This document shows positions 13,685-44,600 of a stretch of 64,000 nt of DNA, piece after piece; within the stretch, counting starts at the first letter, position 1, and each line of letters starts with the position of its first letter. The notes under the pieces are model-generated. The model saw nothing but the letters and a program-made list of their open reading frames with translations, made no database searches and was not told the DNA's origin. The position numbers and the translations under genes were made by a program. This stretch comes from Gavia stellata. Lineage: Eukaryota; Chordata; Aves; Gaviiformes; Gaviidae. Location: NCBI RefSeq assembly GCF_030936135.1, contig NC_082603.1, positions 26,192,880 through 26,256,879 of the forward strand. Direction: 5' to 3'.

Positions 13685-14090
13685 TTCCCCAGTAGTTGAG
13701 GTCACTAGTGCCCTGCTTGTTTTGTAAACTATTATTAAAAAACAATTATTTTTTCAGGGAGATGCTGTACGTTCTCTGCTTTTCATGAATTGCAGCTATC
13801 AGAAATTATTATCTTAGCGCTTAAGAGATCTGTCATGTCAGCCCCTTCCCTTAACAATTACAAACATGTATCATGTTGATGAATTTAGATGGTCATTTAA
13901 AGGCAAATTGCTTGTCCTACTTTTTGCTTCTTATTGATTGTCACGTAATTAACTGATTCATTTTGTTAATATAATCCAGAGTATCTGCAACCCACTTAAT
14001 CAGCAGAGCCTGATAGAAGACTAGGGTTTAATTAGACTGCACTAATTGCCCCAATGAAATGATGTTTCCTCTGTCCTGAGCCATTACTTA
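13685..14090. promoter_or_regulatory. Candidate TAAT-rich non-coding element
   Basis: This AT-rich block has an unusual number of homeodomain-type cores (TAAT/ATTA): ACAATTAC near 13854, GTAATTAAC near 13945, GTTAATATAAT near 13966, CTTAATCAG near 13996, and TTAATTAG plus CTAATTG between 14028 and 14050. It has no open frame. Dense TAAT cores are common in vertebrate developmental enhancers, but they also arise by chance in AT-rich DNA, so this is only a candidate. Confidence 0.25.
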
Positions 14091-14846
14091 TAGGAGCCAG
14101 ATTTTTTTTTTCTATTGATATTTAAGCAGGGGCAGAGAGAATAACATTTTGCCTCCTGCCAGAGGAAGGACTTCTCTAAGCAAAGACAAAGCAGTGGAGG
14201 AGAGTCACACGTGGTTAGGGGTGACACTTCCCTTATTAGCTCAGGAGTATCTGGTTGAGCAATGTGATGGTTTGTCCACCTTGTGAGACTAGGTGCCTTT
14301 AAGGTTGCACGGTCCATGCTGTGAGCTCCCAAGCTGGACCTGGAGCTCACTGGAGCCATACAGGATCTGGAGCAACTTGGCACCATAATGGGCAGGTCTG
14401 GAAAGGACCACTAGCTGTCACAAAAATAATTTGAAAACCCGGTTGCCTGTGTGTTATTCTCAAACCCTGCCAGCCCCCCTTGAAATAGAGGACCTGAAGT
14501 GTTTGGGGACCGTGCACACTTCAGAATTATCTTCTAAGAGATGTACCTCTACCACCTGTTAAGCCAGTTTCCTCAAACCCAGGTCTCAGCATAGAGAGCA
14601 CCTCAGCTGCCAACCAGCCTCACTCCTGGCCCTTGGAGGTTGTATAAATCACGAAAATCGTATACAAGGGCCAAACTGTTCTCACAAGGGAGCCAGGACT
14701 TGGTTTCTGTGGAGCTCAGGCAGCAAGGGGGAAGCAACTTCTCTTGCCCTGGGAAAAAACCTATTTGCAGAAAAGTCTTTCTTGGTCAAGCAAAAATTTT
14801 TAAATGTGGTAGGGGGTGCTTGGTAGATTAACTGCTTAGAAAGTAA

Positions 14847-14868
14847 GTGTGTGTGTGTGTGTGTGTGT
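14847..14868 (+). repeat. (GT)11 microsatellite
   Basis: An uninterrupted dinucleotide run of 22 bases, followed directly by a short TA-rich stretch (ATATTATATATT). Likely polymorphic between individuals. Confidence 0.95.
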
Positions 14869-15516
14869 ATATTATATATTCATATGTATTCTGCCTTTCA
14901 CACCCAGAATTACTATGGTGGGTGTTTCTCTATAGATCATAAAAGCGATGTGATGGAGGTAGCTGTTATGGGAAGATGGTTGCAATCTTATTTCAGTCCT
15001 GGTCCTGCAACTGGACTTGCATGAAGGTGTGTTTGTACCCATGAGCAGTGCCGCTGAATGCAGCCCCAAATAATTCTGATGGCGGTGCTGGGTGGTTGGT
15101 GAGGACCCAATGGGATCAGGGGCTGTCCCTGGTCCATAAGGCTGAGATCTGCCCTTGGATTTGTTCTGCAGCTCTCTGAGTGCTCTGTAAATGTCTGAGC
15201 TTGGCAAGGAAAATTGCAACTGATTGTAAATTTCTTGCAAAAATGGACCTTCAGCAGGGCTAAACCAATTTGCAAAATCAAGCTGAATTTGGGAAGTAAT
15301 TTTGGCCTCGCCTCCTCCCCTTAAGAAATGAGGGATGTGTTTTTGGACGTGCTAGCACAGCTTGACTCTGATGTTTCCTAAAACCAGGCTTTTTAATGTT
15401 TGCAGGTTGTGTTGTTGACTTGCCTGTGCTTATAAAGGTGAGGGAGATAAGACTGGCTAATTAGCTTGTAAACAAAACAGAACATTTTGCTTTGCATCAA
15501 ATGAAATATTTTGGGT

Positions 15517-15528
15517 TGCTGAGTCAGC
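15517..15528. promoter_or_regulatory. Perfect MARE-type motif
   Basis: TGCTGAGTCAGC is an exact TRE-type Maf recognition element core (small Maf/NF-E2/NRF2 or AP-1). It lies in a stretch that also contains GCTAATTAGC (15458-15467) and GCATCAAATGAAAT. About 4.8 kb upstream of RAD54L. Function is not shown by the motif alone. Confidence 0.35.
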
Positions 15529-16530
15529 CTCAAGCATGTTTAAAAACATTTTGGCAAAAAAATTAAATTAGAAGCAAAGGTGGTGCAGGGGGGGAGTACC
15601 CCATGGGGACAGCCTTCCTCTTGAATGAAGGGCTGACTCTTGAAAGCAGTTCCATGGAGTAGGAAGGAGCTGAAGCACTCAAGTTGCTGATGGTTTTCTT
15701 GGAACAGGGGAGATATTGCTTTGTAGGTGAGTGATGCTAAACCCAGGTTGGTGGGTGAGCCTCTGCTTCCAGGTACTCTTCCGCTTGTGCCATAAGCCTG
15801 GAGAGAAATCAGCTGCTTAATGTCAAATTAGTGACAGACTGTGATTAGTGCTGGATGCAGCAACAACATTGAAGGAGAAAGCCCAGGGCTTTGCCTCTAG
15901 AGGAGGTTGTTGCATTACCTGGAAGCCACCCCTCTTCCTGCTTCTCTGCTCATACCCTGTCCTCCTCCTGTTTCTGTGCCACCGGTCCCCTCTCCACCTC
16001 ATGGCTTTCAAGCCATGACGTGTGGCTCAGCATGGTGCGGAAGTGTCTGCCCTGTCATCTTGATTTCCAACAGAGGGGCAAGGAGGTATTTGGAAAGGGA
16101 TGCACCAAACTCGTGAGGAAGGAAGCAGGCGTGCAGCATTTCTAGGGCTCAGAGCTCACTGGAGTAGCAGCCGTGGAGATTTTTCCCTGCTCCTTTTGCC
16201 TTTGCTGCTTTAAGGAAATAGGATTTTGTGGGTCTTTTTTTTTTAAGTAAACCAGATTAGCAAAGATTTATTTTTTCTCTTCTAACAGTAATAAAGATTA
16301 GGTACCACTGGGGCCAAAGGGACAGCAGTCATAAATGAATCCAAAGAAACTGTGAAATCTAATATGTTATGCGTGATGGCAAAGGGCTCCGAGACCAAAG
16401 CGGGCAGCGGCCACCCGGCTGTGCCACCCTGCTGTGGGACACGAAAGCTGTGCCTTCGGGTGTGCTCAGCACGCAGTGGGGTTCAGGCTGAAGCAGATGC
16501 TGCACGGCTGCGGTGGAGGGTACCGCAGGG

Positions 16531-16586
16531 ATGGCTGTGTGGGCTGTGGGTCAGCCCTATGGCTGTGTGGGCTGTGGGTCAGCCCC
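16531..16586 (+). repeat. 28-bp tandem duplication
   Basis: Two adjacent 28-base units, each beginning ATGGCTGTGTGGGCTGTGGG and ending TCAGCCC plus one base; they differ only in the last base (T versus C). The near identity implies a recent duplication. Confidence 0.93.
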
Positions 16587-19500
16587 GTAGCCACAGCCCT
16601 TTGCCACTGGGCACAGGTATAAGTGCTTGAGTGCTGTGGCGGCTCAGCAGTCAGATGGCCCGCGGGTGGGAAGCATGTCAGCCGCCCAACTTGCATCAGT
16701 CTGGGCTCGTGACTCAGTTTTCTTTTGGGTGATATTCATGCAAATGTGCCAAAAGCAGCAGCAGCAGTACTGGGATTTTTGCTGCTGAAGCTCTGCCTCC
16801 GTCCAGCGTGCAGCCCGGTTGCATGTTGAATGGCACCTGACCTCCAGAAGGGAAAAAACTTTTTCTCCCTGAAGTTAATATTTTTAAAGCATTTACTGTT
16901 TCCTCTCTCAATAAGTGGCTTTGGTGGAAGGGCAGTTGAGCTGTCTCTGGCAATGATGAAATGGGATCACAACTCCAGCTGACAGCAACTTGGTATGATC
17001 ATACTCAGTTTCCCTCTGGTGGTTTGCAAAGGAATTAACTGGAAGGATATTTAACTAATTACTTTCCCAGCTGAATATGGCCAAGCTATGCTGGTGTGTA
17101 GGGGTCTTCATCCTGCAGTCCTGATCCCTTCAGAGCTTCACCTGAGAAGATCCAAGCGGCACTGCTGAATTTTGTTAGACTTGTAGCTCTGCCCTTCTTA
17201 TCGTGATTACAGATTCTCACCTCCGCTTTTCATTGGAGAATGGCCGAAGCTGTTAGATGAGGTCTGAGGTGTCCTTGCATCAGGAGACATTTTCTCACAT
17301 TCTCTCTCCCTCATGCTGTTTTCTGCCTGCTACAAAGGTCACAAGCTCTCTTGGCCAGGACCTGCCCTTATACCTGCCTGCAAAGAGCTGGATATGAGAC
17401 CCCAATTCTTGCAACACATTTCTTAAAAGTTTCTGTGGGGAACTGGGGAGGGCCTGTGCACCACAGCAAAAGGAAAGAGCCTCAAAAAAACCCAACCGGG
17501 GGTGTAAAAGAAGGGAGATCCCACAAATCAGGGAGGTCACTGGAGAGCCACTGCTTCCACCAGGGTCTGGGTGGAATAGTGGTCCCACAGAGGTGTGGTG
17601 GTGGTTGACACCAAGGGAGTGCCATGAGTTCATACCATGGTGGTGACTGGAAGACAGGCTCTGTTTGATGATTTTTTAAATTTTTTTGGACTGTTCTTTT
17701 GGCCTAATCCTGTAGAGTCCCTGAGGAAGATGTTTGGCATCCTCCCCTCTCCTTGCTCATACTGGAGGGACTCAGCATCCTGCAGAGATGGCAAGGGAAA
17801 TCACAGGATTATTCCCCATGGTGATTACCGTGTGATCTCTCAGGGCTGTATAAATGGGAGCTGATTACAGCTAGAAAAGGAGTAAATTGTGTAATTAGAA
17901 AGGGGGAAGAGGGGAGGACTTAACCTCTGCCTGAAGGTGCCAGTTTGGAGAGAAGAGTGGAAAAGAGAGCACCGAGTGGCACCTGAGCTGGGACCCACAG
18001 CACCGGAAAGGGCCATTGCTGACCTTGTCCCCGGCTGCTCCTGTCACCTTGGGCCAGCCCTTTGGTCTTCCCCTCTGGAGAAAGAACAAAATATTTCTTT
18101 CTGCTGTATCTCTTAGCCAGTTTCTTTGGGAAGAAAGGGGATCTCCCTCATGCATATCCACCTTGCCCCACACTCACGCATTAGCATTAACCCAAATTTC
18201 CCTCTGGGACTTGTCACGAATGGTTAGAAGAGAAAAGCTGTCGCAGGATGGAGTCCTCAGCAGTCCTGTGTTGGGTGTAAGGTGATTAAGATCTTTCTTG
18301 TTGCTCTACACAAAGCAGGAAAGACCATTTTGCCTCCCCTTCCCCTTGTTATTGACCCAGCCTGGCCTGGGCCGGTAAATGTGTCTGTTCCCATCGCAGG
18401 CAAAAAAGCATGCAGCAGAATTGCTCTCAAAGCCATGGTGAGGGAGGCTATTAATGTGAATATTATTCATGCCAGGAAAAATAGCCAATTACCTTCCTAT
18501 AGAACCACTCTCTGCCCAGTGAGCCAGTAATTGCAACATCTAACATTTGTTACTGAGCTCTGAAAGCACTTTGGGAATAAAATACTGACAAATGGTTTTG
18601 GACTTAGAAGAAAAAAACAGGGAAGAAAGTAAAGTTAAGGTACTAGATATTCAGGAGGGGTAAACGGCTGCAGGGAGTCTATGCCCACTTACACCTCACG
18701 TCCTGCAGATGCAAGAATTTGGCTTTGTCTTATATCCACTCTATTTTATGTTTTAAAGGTGCATAGCTGTATAACACAGGTGTTTAATAAACTGAATAGA
18801 AAAATAGCATGTAACTTGAGGTAGGGATACTGTCAACGGGGCTTCTTGTGTTTCTTGATGTTTAAGAAGGTCAGCTGTGCAACTGGAAGTGACTGAAGTA
18901 AGTTTTTGCATTTAATTTATTTCCCAGATTTACCAGTGAAACAACCAACAAAAGGGAAATCCATCCTTCCCCTTCTCCTTTCCCCCCTTGGAGGAGGAAG
19001 GAAAGACAAAATCCCTTTAAGAGCTGCAGGGCATTGCACATTGACTTGTTTGCTCCACTGGACTGCACTGAAGGCCACATTCACCCCCTGTCTGTCCCCA
19101 GGGGCTCCACAGACGGTGTCCGGAGATTTGACGAGTTTCCCAAGATCTGTAAATGCTCTCAGCCGCTGAGGCCTCCGGGAACCCACTGGCTCCGGAGGAC
19201 ATGCTCTGAGGCCTGTGAGAGGCACACAAGCTGTGTGGGAACCTCATCTTGAGGGTGCCTTCCCTCCCCACCGATGGGAGAGTTAACTGCATCGATCAGA
19301 GGACTTGGCTTATTGAATGGAGTTGCTTGGGGTTTCCCCTGTGTAGCCAGAAGAATTTAGCTGGGTGTCTCCAAAATGCTGTGGTTTTGCAATTTGTAAA
19401 AAGTCTGTCCTTTAAATTGCTGGGTGAGCACCAGTCCTCATTTATCATGTCAGCTGTGATCCGTGGAACAGCAACAGCCTCGCTCTTTCCCAAGCACTAG

Positions 19501-20365
19501 CCCACCCTTCTCTTTCAAGGAAAACAAATCTATGCCCAAATTGGTGCTGCTCTGAATTTGTTTGTCACCCTGAACCCCCCCAAATACCCTTCAGGATGTA
19601 CCACAGGGACTGCCTTTTTGTTCTGTGACTACACACCCTGATGCTGGTCCATCATCAGGGCTTTAGGGTCAGCCACACTCTGAACAGGTACGTATGTAAA
19701 ATAACGTAAAATTGTGCGAAAGTGTCAGTCTGTTTTGAAACATGATCGTAAAGGGAAGGCACCTCCCTCTCCACAGCTCCCCTTCCTCGGTGTGAGGGGT
19801 CACCCACCTGCTTTTGTCACAACAGCCGGTAATTTAACCCCTGCTAGCAGCAGTCACTACAGCCATGGGGCTCTGCCTTCAGAGCCAGTGTCCTACTTCC
19901 TTCACTTAAAAGCTCAGGCCCGCGTCCTCGCACCTTTGTGCGCCCACCGACCTGCCAGCGCCTGATCCCTGGCACCGAGACCGCATGAGCGGGGCCTGAG
20001 GGCCCCGTTACCGGGAGCTGCAGGGAGGCCCCTGCCCGCGGCCCGGCGGGGGGGCTGCAGCAGCCGGGGGGGTGCTCCAGCAGCCGGGGCGGGCGGCCCC
20101 GGCGGAGGCCCCGCCGCTCTGTGCCCCGTGCGCAGGCCGCCTCCGGCCTGGCCGCCCGCCCCTCAGTCAGCCGCTCGCGCCCCGCCTCCTCCGTCCCTCA
20201 GCAGAGCCCCGACGGCGTCGATGCGGCTCGGCACTCGCTCGGCCACGCCTGTTGCCTTGGAGAAGGGGCGGGGCGGAGCGTGCCCAGCGCCTTTCCCGCC
20301 TCTACCCTGGCGCGCGCGAACCGCTGTGTGCGCGGGACGTTATCGCTCCCCTTCCCCGTGAGGCG

Positions 20366-40175
<19,810 letters not shown>

Positions 40176-40832
40176 CAGATTACTGTCCCCCGTGGGGGCA
40201 GGGGCAGGCTGCTGTGGCAGTCCACCCCACTTTTTTCCCTTTCAAGGAAAGGGGCAGTGGGTAGCAGTACATGCTGGATTGTTGTGTGGCTGTGGAATAG
40301 CAGAACAACATGGTTTCTGAGAGGCTGGAAGGCCCTTAGCATTGTTCAGTCTACTGCAACAGCAAGGAGTCCATGGCTTTTTCTTTGCTGTTGTATTGTG
40401 TGCCTGAAAAACAGCCCTTTGGGAACTATGAATAACTGGACCTTGTGTGCTTGATCAGATTCAGCACAGGTTCTCATGCTGTTGGTGTCTGCACCTTCTA
40501 CTTAGCCAACGTTTGTCTTGAGTTTTATAGCACTTGATGTGCACAGTCATGTTTTTTTCCTTGACAGCTATGGCTTACAGCTGCTGATCAGAAACTTGCA
40601 GGATCCATTTCTGTTGTGAAATGTGAACCTTGCTGATTACTCAGGAACAAGAGGATTTGTACAAGGAAAAAAAATTCAGCTTGTATGTTGAACATCTGGC
40701 CTGAAAGATCATGCAGGCAGTACGAAATCAGGCTCTATTACTGTAACTCCATTTCTAAAACCACTTGCTTTGTTATGGGCAGGATCCCCTTATCTAGCAG
40801 AGTGTTTTAATTAGATTGCATTACATACCAGT

Positions 40833-40838
40833 AATAAA
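40833..40838 (+). terminator. RAD54L: RAD54L polyadenylation signal
   Basis: AATAAA, 658 bp after the stop codon, followed within 30 bases by TTTTGGTATGTTATGGG, a GT-rich downstream element. It is the first canonical plus-strand signal I see after the stop. Confidence 0.65.
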
Positions 40839-40875
40839 ATTCACATTTTGGTATGTTATGGGTCTTAATTATATT

Positions 40876-40881
40876 TTTATT
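40876..40881 (-). terminator. LRRC41: Candidate LRRC41 polyadenylation signal (distal)
   Basis: TTTATT on the plus strand, AATAAA on the minus. Use of this site would give LRRC41 a 3' UTR of about 750 bases ending beside the RAD54L 3' end. A nearer minus-strand AATAAA is at 41104-41109, so two alternative ends are possible. Confidence 0.5.
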
Positions 40882-41103
40882 ATAAAAATGTTACAAAAGA
40901 ACAAACTATTCAAAACCTCTGTAACATGACTGCACACATTGGAGAGAGGCAACATGATTGCAAATAAACAGCAAGCTACTTGGTACAGAAAGAGTTTTTT
41001 TTTCTTTGTATAAAGTAAAATTTTCCAAAGGTAAGAAGAGGTCAAGGCTGGGGGCTTTTTTAGCTTGTTTTCTACTCCCCTTACTAGAAGGGAGGGAGGA
41101 GTC

Positions 41104-41109
41104 TTTATT
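41104..41109 (-). terminator. LRRC41: Candidate LRRC41 polyadenylation signal (proximal)
   Basis: TTTATT on the plus strand reads AATAAA on the minus, about 505 bases after the LRRC41 stop and directly beyond a CR1 fragment. Confidence 0.4.
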
Positions 41110-41111
41110 TC

Positions 41112-41255
41112 ACAGATCACAGAATGGTTGAAGTTGGAAGGGACCTCAAAGTCGTATTGTCTGAGGCCCCTGCTCAAAAGCAAGGTCACTTACAGCTGGT
41201 TGCCAAGGACCACAACCAGATAGCTTTTGAGCCTCTCCAACAATGGAGACAGTTA
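41112..41255 (-). mobile_element. CR1 LINE 3' fragment in the LRRC41 3' UTR
   Basis: The plus strand shows ATCACAGAATGGTTGAAGTT, GGAAGGGACCTCAAAGTCG and GAGGCCCCTGCTCAAAAGCA, then TGGTTGCCAAGGACCACA: an inverted CR1 3' end. It is in sense with LRRC41, so it would be part of that transcript's 3' UTR if the proximal or distal polyadenylation signal is used. Confidence 0.85.
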
Positions 41256-41613
41256 TTGATGAGACACAAAATTTGTATCAACACCCAGTGAAATAAATAA
41301 CTGCTTGTCCAGATGTCTGCAGGAAGTCACAGAAGCTCATTTGATATCTGTCCCACTTAAAATATTCAAACTGAGAAGAGGGCAAGAGTTAGATCACCTG
41401 GAAATACAGCTGTTGTTGACACATGCGGTCTTGTGTGTCACTTCACTGTGGTACCCCTTCTTCAAATTAATAGAAAAGTGAAGAACTGTACCCTGCTTGA
41501 ACCAGGGGAAGAAAGCCCCACCCATGCTATGAAATAGATCTTATTGGCCAGGGAGTGAACTGCTTAGGTTCAAGCTGATGCTGCTTAGGTTCAAGCTCCT
41601 GCTCCTGTGTCCA

Positions 41614-44600
41614 TCACATGACACTGATGTAGTCAGCAAAGGCCTGGGAGGAGTCCCACGAGTCATTGACCACACTGCACACAGCTTTGAGACGCCGGAG
41701 GGCTTCTTGAGCTGTTTCGGCATCCTGATCCAGCCAATTTTGGAAGAGGCGGAGGTGTGTGAATTGAATCTGTCCCCCTCTCTGCTGGATGTGGCCTTCC
41801 AGCTTCTTTGTGAACTCCAGGAGTCCATCAGGTTTGATACAATTTGAGCTTTCCAGGGAAAGGAGGACACAAAAAAAAAAAGTCATTAAGAGTCTAGGCT
41901 ATAATTTGAGCAGTTTAAATTACAGTCCCTTCTAGTAACTGCCAGTGCAGGTACTTGAGGATGTTTCAATGCAAAGTACAACTTTCTTCAACAATACAAA
42001 GTGAGTGGTCTTCCAGTTTTGATGAAAAACAAAACTGAAGCACAGTAATATGAAGGGCTAGAAGCTTTTTAAAACTAAGGTGGTAACCACTGACAAGTTA
42101 AACTCATTTATCCTGGCCTCCTTACTACTGACTTAAGTAGACCTAGCTGTGGCCTTAAAATGTTCCTGGCCCCAAGCTGTTGGCTCAACAGTGCCAGGAG
42201 CACTTCAATCTCATAGCAGCTGTCAACTGCCTGGACCAAGGGGCCTGGCCCAACCTACAGGTCCCAGTGCAAACCTCAGCAGTAAGTGATAGTTTATCTC
42301 TTCCTTCTGAGAAAATCTGGAGAACATGTGTAGGGTCCTGGTGTTTCTAGATTAAAAGGTCATCTCCCCTGCACAGATGTGTAAATAAATACAAAGTTGC
42401 ATGCTGGACTTAATCTCATGAGCGGCACAGTAACAATCAGGATTCAAGGCTGCTGAAGGAGTGGCCGTGGTTAAATAAATTGTCAAGCCTGTGTACTCTC
42501 AGCAATCTGAGTCACTAGGATGTAAAGGGGATGGGGGGAATAATCAAGCAAAAAAAGTCATTACTATTGCAGAAATGCCACCCTCCATGTGCTTCATGAA
42601 GGTTACTGCCTATCTTTATGGCCACTGAGGCTCAGGAAGAGAGCAGCAGTTCAGGTTGAAGACCAAAGATGATGAAAGGAATGCAGAAGCATTCACAGGG
42701 TCTGTCAGGGACAATGACAGCATTCTCTCCCTATTCCAGGGCAGTGGGAACAGAACTATTCATGCTGATGCCTAAGAATAAATGTACGTAGGGATGTTAG
42801 TTCTAACCTACAGCGCAGGAAGGGCTTGCAGCAGCCTCCCAAGGGAGCAGCAAACCAAAGCTGCTTTTAAGATGGAGCTTGACTCATTTATAAAAGGGAC
42901 AGTGAGATGCTTCAGAGATGCTGGAGGTCCCTGAGGTTGTATGTGCCCATTGCAGCATTTCTCTAAGCTTTTCTTGGGCACATGTCCCCTTGAGGAAGGA
43001 ACAAAACCACGCTCAGGCTTCTCCTGCTGTCTGAGCCCAGTTCAGCTCTGGCCCTCCCGAAACAAGAAATTCAGGGTGTTTAGAGCAGCAGAATACCTGA
43101 CATCCAGCTGGCAAAGAGAAGAGGAGGAATCTTCAGAGAAAATGTCTGCAAGGGCAACCAGCCTGTGATTTCCTAAGAGGGGAGAAATACAGCTGTTAGA
43201 TGCAAACTGGGAACTGTGTTAAATATTTAAATGGCCACAGGGCTGGGATAATCGTGCAGAAATGAGGCTGTAAGCATGTGCGTGCAGGACAAAGGGCTCA
43301 TCTCTGCACCCTCAGTTTGTCCCCCTCAGTGGCCTAAAGCGAATTCACCCCGCTGAGCACAGTGTTCAAGGCAATGGAAACATTTGCTGATTGGGCAGTT
43401 TGTTTCACTAGAAAAATCCTGGTTTTGTTTGAGAAGTCAATATGCAGCTTTGCTTTAAAAATGGCCGATAGCACATGGTTAAAATCAAACCTCAGAAATT
43501 AGGTGTATTTCAGGTGCTCCCAAGCTTTCACATTTCATTTCATTAAAAGAACAGAAAACAATATTCTGGATTTACCTGAAATTCATTTCTCAGACATTTC
43601 TATTTGGCCTGTGATCTAAAAGCCTATCATTTATGTAAATTCAGTTCCTCTTCTTTGACACAAACCCTTCCTTTTCTTATCCCCATCCCTCCAGTGGCTG
43701 CCAACAGCTTTTAAGGCACAAAATCACCAAGCTTGGGCAAAATCTGTGCCTCTGGCTGACAGGCAGTGCATCTACTGCTAGATCTGTTCCTGTTAAAGAG
43801 TCTGAAGCAGATCAGTGTTCAGTCAAATCTGGAATCCCACTGATACTTGCTTTTGCTGCAGAGAAAAGCAACCGTAATGCCTGCGCAGCACCTGGGCTCT
43901 TGGTACATTGCTGAATGCAACTGAAATTCTGCCTTTAAAAAATTAACTTGGTGCTCCTTATTTTGTGAGCTAAATCCACTCTGTTCATGCACGCGTTAAG
44001 TTCAGCATGGAGGTCCCCAGCTAGCAACAGTTCTAACTCCAACCCTGATGTTACCTCCAAGAGAGCTGGTCTAAGGTCAAGGACCCACAGCAACATTCAC
44101 AGTACGCACCAAGGCGATTCCCAGGCAGTTTGAGGCTCTTCAAAGATGAATTTCTTTTCACTGTATTGATTATTTCCGACAAAAACTCAGTAGTAGAGCT
44201 TTCAAACAGCCGGCAGAAAGAAAACGTGATTTCTACAGAAGAAATGGATTGACAGTACATGTTAGTACACCCTGCGTGCTTCATTATTCCATAATTACAT
44301 CCTGCAGACAGCTCCAGCCCTTAATCCGTATGCAAGAACAAAGCTTCCCCAGCAGTGGACTGCATACAACAGCACTACTGCTCTGTCACAGGAAGAGAGC
44401 AGAGATCACACCCAGGGAAGTGGCTTTGCCAGCTGACCCAGTTAAGGGCTAATGTGCTCTGCAGGTTTAAAAACCTTCATTTTATAGCTAAGAATATGGA
44501 CTCTCCTCGGCAGCACACACCAGCTCTGCAGCTGCTCCTCTCTCTACCCTGCTGGCACAAAGAGCCAGACGTGTTTCCACTCTGCCAACAGCTACGGATC

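Larger units (their letters stand above)
14095..19905. other. Intergenic, no gene recognised
   Basis: Apart from the microsatellite, the MARE-like site and the 28-bp duplication listed separately, I see only short chance frames (longest 122 codons on the minus strand at 14872-15240). I looked for the gene that precedes RAD54L in human (LURAP1) and did not find its coding sequence. Confidence 0.5.
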
